Source of the DNA: Candidatus Flexicrinis affinis
Lineage (GTDB): Bacteria; Chloroflexota; Anaerolineae; Aggregatilineales; Phototrophicaceae
Direction: 5' to 3'
DNA length: 64,000 nt
Assembly: GCA_016716525.1 (NCBI GenBank)
Contig: JADJWE010000006.1
Location: 124,001-188,000, forward strand
In this document: positions 28,218 through 36,930 of the stretch, piece after piece
Numbering within the stretch: the first letter of the stretch is position 1
Layout: the number at the start of each line of letters is the position of its first letter
Translations under genes and position numbers: made by a program
Notes under the pieces: generated by a model
Told to the model about the DNA's origin: nothing
Database searches by the model: none
What the model saw: the letters and a program-made list of their open reading frames with translations, nothing else

Positions 28218-29933
28218 TTAGTCTCCGGCCACGGGTTCGGTGTCAGACAGCGGCGACGGGATCACCTCGGTAGAAGCGGGAGGCTCGTCGCGCATCGGCG
28301 GCGCTTGTTGTTGGAAGGGCTGCACGTGGATGCGCGAATTGACCGCGCCGAGTACTTCTCGGAAGCTCTCGACCGCCGTAGACAGCACGGAATCGACGTC
28401 GGTCGCCGAAATCAGGCGGTTGGCCACGCCGGATGCCAACGCTTCGCGCTCGGCCTGTGCGCGCGTCTGTTCGATCAGCCGCTTATTCTCGAGCGCGAGC
28501 GCCAGACGGCCGGCAAGAATGCGCGCCGTCGCGAGCTGGCGCTCGCTCAGCGGCTTGCTGCCGGGCAGCGAAAATGACATCACGCCGAGCGTCTCGCCGC
28601 GCAGGGTGATCGGCAGGCGCACGATCCGGCTTGCGCCGCGCTGTTCGACCTGAAGTTCGGCGCTTTCGAGCACCGGGCGCAGGTCGGTCGGCATGTCGTT
28701 GGCCGGAACCAGCGCGCCGCTGGGCGACACATCATAGCCGGCGAGCCGCTGACCAACGCGCTGATTGCGCCGGCCGGTCGAGGTCAGCTCCGCCAAACGG
28801 GCACGCAGGGATTGAGTCGTTTCCTGCTGTTCGCGCACGGTCGTCTTAAGCGACAGCGATTGGCGTACGGTCGTCAGCGTCGCGGCGATGTTGTCCGCCA
28901 GCGTCTGCAGCGTCAGCAGTTGATAATCGGGGATCTCCGACACGGCTTCGTGCTGTACGTCCAACACGCCAAGCAGGGTATCGCCATAAACCATCGGCAG
29001 CACTGCGCCGCAGACCGTAGTCGGCAGAAAATGGGTGCGCCGGATGAACGTGTCGGTGCGGTCGATACGCACGCTGCGCCGTCCTGTCGCGGCCTCGCGG
29101 ACGGCACTGGTTTCAGGCAGGGCAGTCACGCCGGCGCGCTCGATACGCTGACCGCTTCCAACCGCCAGTCGAACGCGCTCGTCCAGCCCGCCGCTCGTGC
29201 CGATCAGGTAGAACTGGGCGAACGGGAACTTCATGTCCGCGCGCACAAAAGACAAAGCCTGACCGAGCAGGCGGTCTTCGTCGTTGATGTCGAGCGACGC
29301 GCCGATCGCGGCAACGCGCTGGAGCGCGATGACGTCGCGCTGAGCATCACTGGCGACAACCGGCGCCCATCCCGCAAATGCAATCAGAAGCGCCGAGTCG
29401 ACGATTAGCGTGAACATGACGAGCAGCAGGTCGGGCAGCACCGATTGGCCCGGATCCATCACGACGGTTTCGGCCGTCTGCCGCTGCGCAACGGCCAGCA
29501 CAATTGCGGTCGCCACCAGCAGTGCGCCGGTGATGGTCATACCGGTACGGCGCATCAGGCTGCCGGCCGCTACCATCGGGATCGACAGCACGATGACGCT
29601 GCTAAACGACAGCGAGCCGCCCATCACGGTCATCGCAAACAGGCCGAGCAGTGCGACCAATACCGCCGATGCCACGCCGATCAGACCGCGCCGCGCCGTA
29701 AGGTAGACGACAAGCGCTGCCACCGGGGCGACATACGAAATCACCAGCCCGGCGCCACGGGCCATCGGCGCATCCGGCGCGGTCGCCGCCGAAAGCAGGC
29801 TGAGGGCCAGCCACGGCAGCGCGATCAGCAGCAGTGCGAACCCGATGAAAATCAGGCCGCGCATCCGCTGCTGATCGACACGGTCCTCGAATACGACCGG
29901 CGATGAAAGAATTCCCGTCGATGAACGCTGCAT
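28218..29933 (-). CDS. Multi-TM protein with GAF domains, no kinase
   Basis: 571 residues. About six hydrophobic helices in the first 205 residues (first at about 27-48) form an integral membrane sensor or anchor. Then come a GAF domain about 210-355 (MKFPFAQFYLIGTSGG start; VYGDTLLGVLDVQHE), a second shorter GAF-like unit about 384-484 (LRGETLGVMSFSLPG; LALALENKRLIEQ), the shared C-terminal module (ANRLISATDVDSVLSTA) and a Pro-rich tail. No kinase or DNA-binding domain. The ATG is at 29933, 18 bases after the upstream gene. The shape resembles 5TM/7TM sensors fused to GAF in related bacteria, but the ligand is unknown. Confidence 0.83.
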   Translation of the reverse strand: MQRSSTGILSSPVVFEDRVDQQRMRGLIFIGFALLLIALPWLALSLLSAATAPDAPMARGAGLVISYVAPVAALVVYLTARRGLIGVASAVLVALLGLFAMTVMGGSLSFSSVIVLSIPMVAAGSLMRRTGMTITGALLVATAIVLAVAQRQTAETVVMDPGQSVLPDLLLVMFTLIVDSALLIAFAGWAPVVASDAQRDVIALQRVAAIGASLDINDEDRLLGQALSFVRADMKFPFAQFYLIGTSGGLDERVRLAVGSGQRIERAGVTALPETSAVREAATGRRSVRIDRTDTFIRRTHFLPTTVCGAVLPMVYGDTLLGVLDVQHEAVSEIPDYQLLTLQTLADNIAATLTTVRQSLSLKTTVREQQETTQSLRARLAELTSTGRRNQRVGQRLAGYDVSPSGALVPANDMPTDLRPVLESAELQVEQRGASRIVRLPITLRGETLGVMSFSLPGSKPLSERQLATARILAGRLALALENKRLIEQTRAQAEREALASGVANRLISATDVDSVLSTAVESFREVLGAVNSRIHVQPFQQQAPPMRDEPPASTEVIPSPLSDTEPVAGD

Positions 29934-29951
29934 ATCTTGTCCTCCGCCCTG

Positions 29952-31604
29952 CTACCGCGCCGCCTGCCCGGACGGCATCAATCCGACGCGGATCGAGCCC
30001 TCGTCGGCGGCGAGGGTCTCTGCCAATTCGGTCAGCGAAATTTGCAGCAGTTCGTCGACCGTCTCAGCCTCCTGGAAGCGCGAGATGACGGTATTGATCC
30101 GCTGCTGCTGCGCGGATGTCGCCTGCGCCTCTTCAATTAGCCGCACCAGCTCGAGCGCGGCGACCAATCGTTCGGTAAACCCGATAATCGCGTAGATCAG
30201 GTCGATTTCAGTGTTATCGCCGCCAATGATCTCGATGGCACCGAGCGTCGCATCGCGTAGTTTAATCGGCGTGGCAGTCAAAAGGTCGCCGTCAGGCGTC
30301 CGACGAGTCACGACCGTACCGGAGTGATAAGCGTCGATCATAGCGGGCGTCCAACCGGGGTTGTACGTCACTTCGTCCCCGACGATCCGGATACCCGTTA
30401 CCTCGGGCTGCGCACTCAAGGCGTCTTCCCATGCTTGGCGCGTCAGCTCACGGTTCAGGCGCTGAATCTCGCCGAGGCTCTCCTGCGCGCGCTTGGCCAG
30501 CTCCTGATTCTCGCGCACGCTGCTTTCCTGCGCGGCGAAGAGCTGTGCATTGCGGATCGTCACGGCAAGCTGGTTGGCGAGCGCCTGAAGCGCCTGCACG
30601 TCCGTATCGGAGAAGGCGCCAGCCTCCACGCTCTGCACGTCGAGCGCGCCGATGACGCGCTGTTCGCCTGCGTCACCCGCGACCTGCATCGGAAGCGCCA
30701 ACTCGGCGCGTGTTTCCGGCAGCAGCGCGTTAAAGGCGTGCCCCGGCTCGTTCCTGGTGTCGTTGATCAGCACGAATTCGTTGGACAGCGTCACGCGGCC
30801 GATAACCGATTGCGACCCGACCCCGAGGCGGTGGTTGCGCGCGAGCAGTTCGCGGCCTGCGTTCCCGGTTGAGGCGACGAGATTGGCAAACTCGCGCTTC
30901 CCGTCCACAAGGAAGATCTGAACGTGGTAGAAACCGAACTGCTCCTGAATCGTGTTCACAGTATTCTGGAGCAGCGTCTCAAGCGCGGTTAGGCGGCTGG
31001 TCTGACGGCCGATGTCCGCTACCGAGACCAGACGGCGGAACGACCGTTCGGCCGTGACTGTCGTGCGCTGCGTGATGTCGAACAGGTAGCGGAACACGAT
31101 CGCCACGACGACCGTAACGCCGATCCCGCCAACGGCCTCAATGCCGCGATCCGTCGGCGAGATGCCGGTCTCTTGGATGACCTCCAGCAGTGTGCGAAAG
31201 AACGGCACGGTTGCGATGACCGTCGCAACGATGAAGAACGGCGTCGTTGTCAGCGTGGCAGCGACGATGACACCCAAAACCACCAGCAGCAACCGGATTT
31301 CGTTCTGAGAAATGAACAGCGCCGCCGCTAAGAGGATGAACGCGGCGATCACGCCCGCCGCGTTGATGCGCCCTTGGCGCACCAACAGCAGCGCAACCAA
31401 TCCAACCAACGATGTTCCGAGGTTCAGTGCCAACTGGCGCGGCGAGAAGATGTCTGCGCCTGCAGCGGCTTGTGCGACCGCGCCGAACCACGGCAGAATG
31501 AGCAGCACCCAGCTCAACGTCAGCGCAAAGCGCCGTTGAATTGAACCGATGCTTCCCGTCAGGACATTCTGGCGGGCGGCGCTTTGGCCGGTCGCAACAC
31601 CCAT
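29952..31604 (-). CDS. Multi-TM protein with GAF domains, no kinase (paralogue)
   Basis: 550 residues. About five to six TM helices within residues 25-180. One typical GAF domain at about 205-355 (GFYHVQIFLVDGKREFANLV; SVIGRVTLSNEFVLINDTRN; IGALDVQSVEAGAF) is closely related to GAF domains in the 764-residue protein and the giant kinase. A shorter GAF-like unit follows at about 391-491, then the shared C-terminal module (VISRFQEAETVDELLQ ... GSIRVGL). No output domain. The Shine-Dalgarno sequence (GGAG) overlaps the stop of the upstream gene three bases away, indicating translational coupling. It is similar in plan to the 571-residue neighbour, so the two look like diverged duplicates. Confidence 0.83.
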   Translation of the reverse strand: MGVATGQSAARQNVLTGSIGSIQRRFALTLSWVLLILPWFGAVAQAAAGADIFSPRQLALNLGTSLVGLVALLLVRQGRINAAGVIAAFILLAAALFISQNEIRLLLVVLGVIVAATLTTTPFFIVATVIATVPFFRTLLEVIQETGISPTDRGIEAVGGIGVTVVVAIVFRYLFDITQRTTVTAERSFRRLVSVADIGRQTSRLTALETLLQNTVNTIQEQFGFYHVQIFLVDGKREFANLVASTGNAGRELLARNHRLGVGSQSVIGRVTLSNEFVLINDTRNEPGHAFNALLPETRAELALPMQVAGDAGEQRVIGALDVQSVEAGAFSDTDVQALQALANQLAVTIRNAQLFAAQESSVRENQELAKRAQESLGEIQRLNRELTRQAWEDALSAQPEVTGIRIVGDEVTYNPGWTPAMIDAYHSGTVVTRRTPDGDLLTATPIKLRDATLGAIEIIGGDNTEIDLIYAIIGFTERLVAALELVRLIEEAQATSAQQQRINTVISRFQEAETVDELLQISLTELAETLAADEGSIRVGLMPSGQAAR

Positions 31605-31607
31605 TGA

Positions 31608-34600
31608 CTACTCCTCGTTTACATCCCGGGCTCCATTCACGTTGTCGCGATGCGATTTCGACTGCGACTGCTCATCGGGCGAGCCCAGTTGAAGCGTAAC
31701 ACCTTTTGCACCCAATGAGTCTTGATAATTCTTCGCACCCGTCACAAGGGTGTCGTGCACGGTCGAGGTGCCCTGAAGGCGTTCGGCGAAGTGCGCCGTG
31801 ACCTGCTCGGTCTTGGCCGAGCGTTGGGCGGCTTGCAGGTTTCGCGCGCGGTCGAGGGCTCCGCTGATCTGAGCAACCATCTGCACGAATACATTGGTGT
31901 CGTTGCGCGTGTAGATCTCGGGCTTGGCGCTGTCGATTTCCACAACGCCGACGACCCGTTCGGCCACGACGAGGGGCGCGGCCAGTACCGAGCGCACCGG
32001 CCGGCTTGCCACCAATGGGCGCAGATCAGGATTGGCCCGCATATCGCTGATGGAGACGGTGTCGCCCTTCTGCGCGCGCTCGGCCGGCGTGCCGTCCAGC
32101 CGGTAGTTGATCGGCTCGGTCGGGCGGTACGGGCGGCCGTTCTCGAACTTCATCACCACGCGCACGGACCCCGGTTCGGACGGTTCGAGTTCCGGCCACG
32201 ACGCACGGCCTTGCAGCCAATCGGTGTTGACGAGCACCCACAGGTCGTCGGCAGGCAGGATGTCGTGTATGCGGTCGGCCACAGAGTCGAAGACTTCGTC
32301 GTCGTGGCTCGCCATCACCAAATCCGACGACAGCCGAGTCAGGGCTTCGAGCTGCGACGCCTGGCGTTGTGCCTCGCGGAACTGCCGCAGGCTGAGGAAC
32401 AGCATGGCGAGCTGGTTGGTCAATGTGCGCGCTACCTCGACGATGGTCAGGTCGAACTCGTAATCGTCGCGCTTGATGTCGAGACCGATCGACCCGAAAC
32501 AGCGTTCGGACGCGTCCAGCATCGGCAAAAACAGCATTTGCTTGATGCCCGACTCCACCAACGCGGCGCGGTTCTCAGGCGTCAGCTTGGTGTCGTTGGC
32601 GACATCCTCGACGATCACGGGTTGGCGGGTCTCGATGGTCTGGATGAGGTACGGGTTGTCCGGCGGGATGACGAGGCCGACCAGCTTCTCGTCGGGGTAC
32701 TCGGCGACCACCTCGGCGGATTTGTCCTCGCGCACCAGCGTGATGCCCGCGTGGTCCACGCCGAGGGCGCTCGCAAACGTCCGCGCGCCTTCTTGCAGCA
32801 GGCTGGGCTCGTCACGTACCGTGAGCAGGCGCAGCGCGAGGTCGTTGACGACCTGCAGCACCGGGAATTCCTGCTTATGCGGCGTGCCGTTGGTTTCATT
32901 CATTGTCCTGACCTTCAGACTCACTTGATCGCATACAAGTTGGCAAAGTTGGGCAAATCCGGGCGTCATGTCGACAGCCGCGTGCAGAGCAACGTAGATC
33001 TGCGCGACGAGCTGGTTGTTGACGATGACCGGCAGCGCCACCGCGCTGTCGAACGTCAATTCCGTCTGGCGGATGAGCGCCGGCATCACCGGGTCGTCCT
33101 GCCAGTCGTAATCGGAATGGTAGAACACGGGTTTTCCGAACGCCCGCGACGCCAGCCATGTGCGGAAGAACCAGTCGCTGCGCTCGACGTCGAACGTTTC
33201 GTGCAGCGGGATGTCCGGCACGTCGCTGCGCAGGCCGTACAGCAGTCGATTGACGACGTAGCGTCCGACACGCTGTGTCTGGAACGGGTTGATCTGCACG
33301 CTGGCCCATGCGACGACGTCGTAGTCGGTGCCAAGACAGCGGCGGACGGTTTTCATCACGTCGGTCTCGTCATGGGCAGCCAACAGTGCGCGGCTGAATT
33401 CAACGACTCGCGACAAATCGTTGGGCTTGCCGCGCAGGTCGTCGTCGCGGAGCCGCACGACCGCCGCCGTCACCGGTAAGCTGATCCCCGGCAGCACGAC
33501 TTGTAGCGGCTGGAGCAGTTCGGCAGTCGTCGCGCCGATGACCAGCACGCCGTGGACCTCGTCGTTGGCGACCAGTCCGATGTACGCGGCGGCTTTGCAG
33601 CCCATCGCCATCAGGCTGTGGGCCAAACGTGGCGCAAAGCGGGCCAGTCCGCTGTTCTCAAGCGCGTCGACGAACGGCTTCGCTTCGCCTAACCGCGTGA
33701 TCATCTCATAGGAGTCGCGGCTGCGCGCATTGTCGTACAGTTCGTCGACGACGGGCTGCATACCACGCACGCTAAAGCGCGACGCCACCGCTTCGACGGT
33801 CAGCAAATGCGGGGTCATACCGCCGCGTACTGGCTCGTTGAACAGCGCCACCATGGCGGTCGTAATCGTCGGCGGCAACGCGTCCAGCACGGCGGCCGCT
33901 ACACCCGGGTATTCGTCGGCATCGAGCATCTGCTGGCTGGCTTGCACCAAACGCGAAGCCCAATGCTCGCGCACCGACACCTCGTTCAAACCGCGCGCCG
34001 TATCGGTCAACAGGGCGATGCGGTCGGCAAGGCGCTGGAAGCTATGAATCGCGACATCGCTGATCACGCGCGATACGGTGGACAAGACGGCAAGCACCGC
34101 CGTCGTGCGCCCGATGCGCGAGATGGGGTAGAAGGCCGCGTTGACGAAGTCGTTAGCGTGCAGCCATTCGTATAATGCCGTGCCAAGCGTGAGTTTCGTG
34201 TCCGGACCGAGCGCGTGCAGCACGAACGCATCACCGGCGCACACACGATCGCGCAGCTTTTCGCCCAACCGCGACCACGCAATATCGAGCGAGATGCTGC
34301 GCCGGACATCGGCGTGGTTGGCCGGCAGGGGGCTCCATCCTTGCAAGTACCCCGCCTCGTCGTACTGCAGCACGTTGACGGCCAGCACTTCGCGCTTGGT
34401 CAGCAGGCGCTGCGCCACGATATCGGCCATCTGGCCGAGGCTGGTGGCCGTGGTGAGCGTCGTGAGGACGGTCAGCAGGTTCTGCTCGATCATCTGCTGG
34501 GCGTTGTCTCCGTAACGCTCCATAGCCGCGGCGAACGTGTTCACCGCGCGCGAATCGCGCAGGTCGAGCGCCAACCCGATTTGGCGCGCCAGATCGATCA

Positions 34601-34976
34601 GCCGCGCGCGGGCCTCATCGCCGAGCGCGCCGCGACGCGTCACCTCCAGCACGTATTCGGGCGCGCGGACAAGGTCGGCCACTGCCGGGAAATACCAGCG
34701 ATCCGGCGCGTCGAACGCCGGCACGCCCTGATGCAGGACCGGCACCAACGCCGGATGCGTGCTGAGCCTGATGACTTCCCGCCGTTCAGAGTCAGACGCG
34801 GCGGGCACTGCCGCCGCTGTCGGGACCAGAATGTCGTCTTGAACTTGATACAACCGGAGATCGTACAGGTCGCGATCGGAACTACGTGCACTGTCGAGCA
34901 GACGTGCCAAGAGATCACGGGGAGGAGCAAGGCTCCTCGACCACTGGTCGATGATTGTGAGTAGGTCTGCGCCCAT
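31608..34976 (-). CDS. Soluble multi-GAF protein, no kinase (1122 aa)
   Basis: 1122 residues with no signal or TM segment. About five GAF-like domains can be seen, near 180-330, 345-500, 520-715, 735-880 (LGVDHAGITLVREDKSAEVV) and 895-1050 (DILPADDLWVLVNTDW; LAAPLVVAERVVGVVEIDS), with a more diverged N-terminal region. The last 60 residues carry the same C-terminal module as the three membrane paralogues (HFAERLQGTSTVHDTLVTG ... VTLQLG). There is no catalytic domain. It is the third gene of the run, 70 bases after the second receiver gene, with two small hairpins in that gap, and is translationally coupled to the next gene. Probably a cytoplasmic sensor or scaffold for the same pathway. Confidence 0.82.
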   Translation of the reverse strand: MGADLLTIIDQWSRSLAPPRDLLARLLDSARSSDRDLYDLRLYQVQDDILVPTAAAVPAASDSERREVIRLSTHPALVPVLHQGVPAFDAPDRWYFPAVADLVRAPEYVLEVTRRGALGDEARARLIDLARQIGLALDLRDSRAVNTFAAAMERYGDNAQQMIEQNLLTVLTTLTTATSLGQMADIVAQRLLTKREVLAVNVLQYDEAGYLQGWSPLPANHADVRRSISLDIAWSRLGEKLRDRVCAGDAFVLHALGPDTKLTLGTALYEWLHANDFVNAAFYPISRIGRTTAVLAVLSTVSRVISDVAIHSFQRLADRIALLTDTARGLNEVSVREHWASRLVQASQQMLDADEYPGVAAAVLDALPPTITTAMVALFNEPVRGGMTPHLLTVEAVASRFSVRGMQPVVDELYDNARSRDSYEMITRLGEAKPFVDALENSGLARFAPRLAHSLMAMGCKAAAYIGLVANDEVHGVLVIGATTAELLQPLQVVLPGISLPVTAAVVRLRDDDLRGKPNDLSRVVEFSRALLAAHDETDVMKTVRRCLGTDYDVVAWASVQINPFQTQRVGRYVVNRLLYGLRSDVPDIPLHETFDVERSDWFFRTWLASRAFGKPVFYHSDYDWQDDPVMPALIRQTELTFDSAVALPVIVNNQLVAQIYVALHAAVDMTPGFAQLCQLVCDQVSLKVRTMNETNGTPHKQEFPVLQVVNDLALRLLTVRDEPSLLQEGARTFASALGVDHAGITLVREDKSAEVVAEYPDEKLVGLVIPPDNPYLIQTIETRQPVIVEDVANDTKLTPENRAALVESGIKQMLFLPMLDASERCFGSIGLDIKRDDYEFDLTIVEVARTLTNQLAMLFLSLRQFREAQRQASQLEALTRLSSDLVMASHDDEVFDSVADRIHDILPADDLWVLVNTDWLQGRASWPELEPSEPGSVRVVMKFENGRPYRPTEPINYRLDGTPAERAQKGDTVSISDMRANPDLRPLVASRPVRSVLAAPLVVAERVVGVVEIDSAKPEIYTRNDTNVFVQMVAQISGALDRARNLQAAQRSAKTEQVTAHFAERLQGTSTVHDTLVTGAKNYQDSLGAKGVTLQLGSPDEQSQSKSHRDNVNGARDVNEE

Positions 34977-35046
34977 ACTCCACCCTAACTGCCGGGTGAG
35001 CCCCCTTCACCCTGCGTTTCACGCTGAAACCGACACCCGCGTCCGG

Positions 35047-35472
35047 CTACTGCCATTCCCACACGGGTTCACCGTTCAGAAGACGCCGAATCTGGGTGGG
35101 GAAACGGTCGGGATCCAGTGGTTTGCCGAGAAACCCGTTGAAGCCGGCCTTCTGCGCCCGACGCATTTGTTCTTCGCTGGCTTCGGCGGTCACAGCACAC
35201 ACCACCGTGTTCTTGAGCTTCGGGTTTTGACGCACTTTGTCGAGCACCGCATAACCGTCATTATACGGCAGTCGAATATCCAATAGAATCAGATCGACGC
35301 GGGGAAGCATCTCCGCGTACTGGACGACCTGCCAGCCTGAGGTTTTCCATTCGCAGCGGCGAATCCCCATGTGATTGAGCATACGCGCAATCAGCATGAA
35401 GTTCGGCACCGTATCCTCCACGACGAGGACGTGCGCCTCAGTGGGATCCACCACCTTGCGCTCTTCAACCAT
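35047..35472 (-). CDS. Stand-alone response regulator receiver protein
   Basis: 141 residues, a single CheY-like receiver domain: acidic Asp20 after VLVVE, phospho-acceptor Asp65 in LILLDIRLPYNDG, Thr/Ala near CAVTAEAS and Lys in FLGKPLDPDRF. No output domain. The ATG at 35472 overlaps the TGA of the upstream receiver gene by one base (a TTG just before it is also in frame). Second gene of the GAF-sensor run; a likely phosphotransfer partner of the giant kinase, which carries two receivers of its own. Confidence 0.9.
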   Translation of the reverse strand: MVEERKVVDPTEAHVLVVEDTVPNFMLIARMLNHMGIRRCEWKTSGWQVVQYAEMLPRVDLILLDIRLPYNDGYAVLDKVRQNPKLKNTVVCAVTAEASEEQMRRAQKAGFNGFLGKPLDPDRFPTQIRRLLNGEPVWEWQ

Positions 35473-35894
35473 CAATCGGCACCCCCGTTCTGCGATGCGT
35501 TAGCTGCCTGCACGGGCTCCGCGCGCTTGAGAAAGCCTCGTACAGTGTCGACGAATGTGTCAATGTCGATGGGTTTGCTGATGTATCCGTCGCATCCGGC
35601 AGCGATAAATCGCTCGCGGTCGCCTTCCATAGCGTTGGCTGTCAGCGCAACGATGGGAACATGGCGAATAGCGTCAAGCTTGCGGATTTGGGCAGTCGCC
35701 GTGAGGCCGTCCATATCCGGCATGCTGATGTCCATGAGGATCAAATGAGGAGGCTCGGCAATCGCCAGCTCGATGCCGGTTTGCGCGTTGTCGCTCTCGA
35801 GATATGTGATCTCAGGCGCAAGCATCGAGAACAACCGCTTGACCAGCAATCGGTTGTTCGGCTCGTCCTCGATATATAAGACACGGGTGGTCAT
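35472..35894 (-). CDS. Stand-alone response regulator receiver protein, first gene of the GAF operon
   Basis: 140 residues, one receiver domain: VLYIEDEPNN start, Asp55 in LILMDISMPDMDG, Thr/Ala in IVALTANAM, Lys in YISKPIDIDTF. The short tail is rich in Ala, Asn and Gln. The frame is open to 36158, but ATG 35894, preceded by GAGGGG and ACGGA, matches the start of the receiver fold. First gene of the minus-strand run; the promoter must lie in the 220-base divergent gap with the cyclophilin gene, where I could not assign boxes with confidence. Like its neighbour it is of the DivK/SpdR single-domain type that relays phosphate or acts by protein contact. Confidence 0.9.
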   Translation of the reverse strand: MTTRVLYIEDEPNNRLLVKRLFSMLAPEITYLESDNAQTGIELAIAEPPHLILMDISMPDMDGLTATAQIRKLDAIRHVPIVALTANAMEGDRERFIAAGCDGYISKPIDIDTFVDTVRGFLKRAEPVQAANASQNGGAD

Positions 35895-36114
35895 TCCGTG
35901 GCGCCCCTCAATCTTCAAGCGTATACAGCATGGTACTGCAGACACACCCTCAGGCGATTGCAGCAAACCCATTGTAACCGTGAATTGTCGATCTGCAATT
36001 AAGGTTACAAGACCGCAATCATTCCGGGCCCTGCGGGAGTTTGGTACACTTGACCCCGACGTGCGCGCACCGACCGCACGGCATGTGATCCGGAGATACT
36101 CAGGAGATTCGCAC

Positions 36115-36597
36115 ATGAAGCAGTACAACACACCGCCGGCGATGGCGATCGACCCCAAGAAGAATTACACCGCCGAGTTCGTGACCAACAAGGGCACGTT
36201 TCAAATTCAACTGTTCGCCGACCGCGCCCCGATCACCGTCAACAACTTCGTGTTTCTCGCGCGCGAAGGGTTTTACGACGGGATTACCTTCCACCGCGTC
36301 ATCGCCAACTTCATGATTCAGGGCGGCGACCCGACCGGCACCGGGCGCGGCGGCCCCGGGTACCGGTTCAACGACGAGGCCGGCTCGCTCCAGATTCGCC
36401 ACGGGACCGGCGTCTTGAGCATGGCGAACGCCGGGCCGAACACCAACGGCTCGCAGTTCTTCATCACGCATTCGCCCCAGCCCCATCTCGACGGCAAGCA
36501 CGGCGTGTTCGGGCAGATCATGGGCGACGGCATGACGGTCGTCAACGCCATCCGTCAGGGCGACAAGATCGAGTCGGTGACGATCACCGAGGCTTAG
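36115..36597 (+). CDS. Peptidyl-prolyl cis-trans isomerase, cyclophilin type
   Basis: 160 residues with no signal peptide: a cytoplasmic cyclophilin that speeds proline isomerisation. The active-site stretch is clear: FHRVIANFMIQGGDPTGTG (catalytic Arg in FHRV), then SMANAGPNTNGSQFFITH and HLDGKHGVFGQIM. The frame continues upstream, but AGGAG at 36102-36106 is eight bases before the ATG at 36115. It heads a six-gene plus-strand run in which every gap is at most 14 bases. Confidence 0.95.
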   Translation: MKQYNTPPAMAIDPKKNYTAEFVTNKGTFQIQLFADRAPITVNNFVFLAREGFYDGITFHRVIANFMIQGGDPTGTGRGGPGYRFNDEAGSLQIRHGTGVLSMANAGPNTNGSQFFITHSPQPHLDGKHGVFGQIMGDGMTVVNAIRQGDKIESVTITEA

Positions 36598-36600
36598 CCG

Positions 36601-36930
36601 ATGAGCGATCCGGCCCCCGAACCGGTCGAGCCGATCAACGCCGAGCAGGCGCGCAGCTTGTTGTATCAGGCGATTCGCGACCGGCTGGGCGAGCATTGGG
36701 ACGACGAAGAGACCGGATGGCGGCTGGTCACCGGCCATGACTACATGGCGCGCCTCACCCGTGGCCGGCGCAACGTCGACTTCTACGTCGACCTGCTCGG
36801 CAATGTGACCGTCGAGGAGAAGCCGATCAGCCCGGCGCAGGAACAGGGCCGGTTCAACGCGTGGCTGCTGCTGATCGCGTCGCTGCTGTTGGCGTTCGTA
36901 ATCGCGTATCTGGCCGGTTTCTTCTCGTGA
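36601..36930 (+). CDS. Small protein with C-terminal membrane anchor, unknown function
   Basis: 109 residues. An acidic N-terminus, a mixed soluble segment (ETGWRLVTGHDYMARLTRG, NVDFYVDLLGNVTVEEK) and one C-terminal TM helix at about 85-106 (AWLLLIASLLLAFVIAYLAG), so it is tail-anchored with the soluble part in the cytoplasm. I do not recognise the family. It starts three bases after the cyclophilin stop and overlaps the glycosyltransferase start (GTGA), so it is co-translated with both. Confidence 0.75.
   Translation: MSDPAPEPVEPINAEQARSLLYQAIRDRLGEHWDDEETGWRLVTGHDYMARLTRGRRNVDFYVDLLGNVTVEEKPISPAQEQGRFNAWLLLIASLLLAFVIAYLAGFFS

Noticed and set aside
31722..33479. 585-codon open frame on the plus strand
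   Set aside because: Antisense of the multi-GAF gene; no start signal or recognisable domain.
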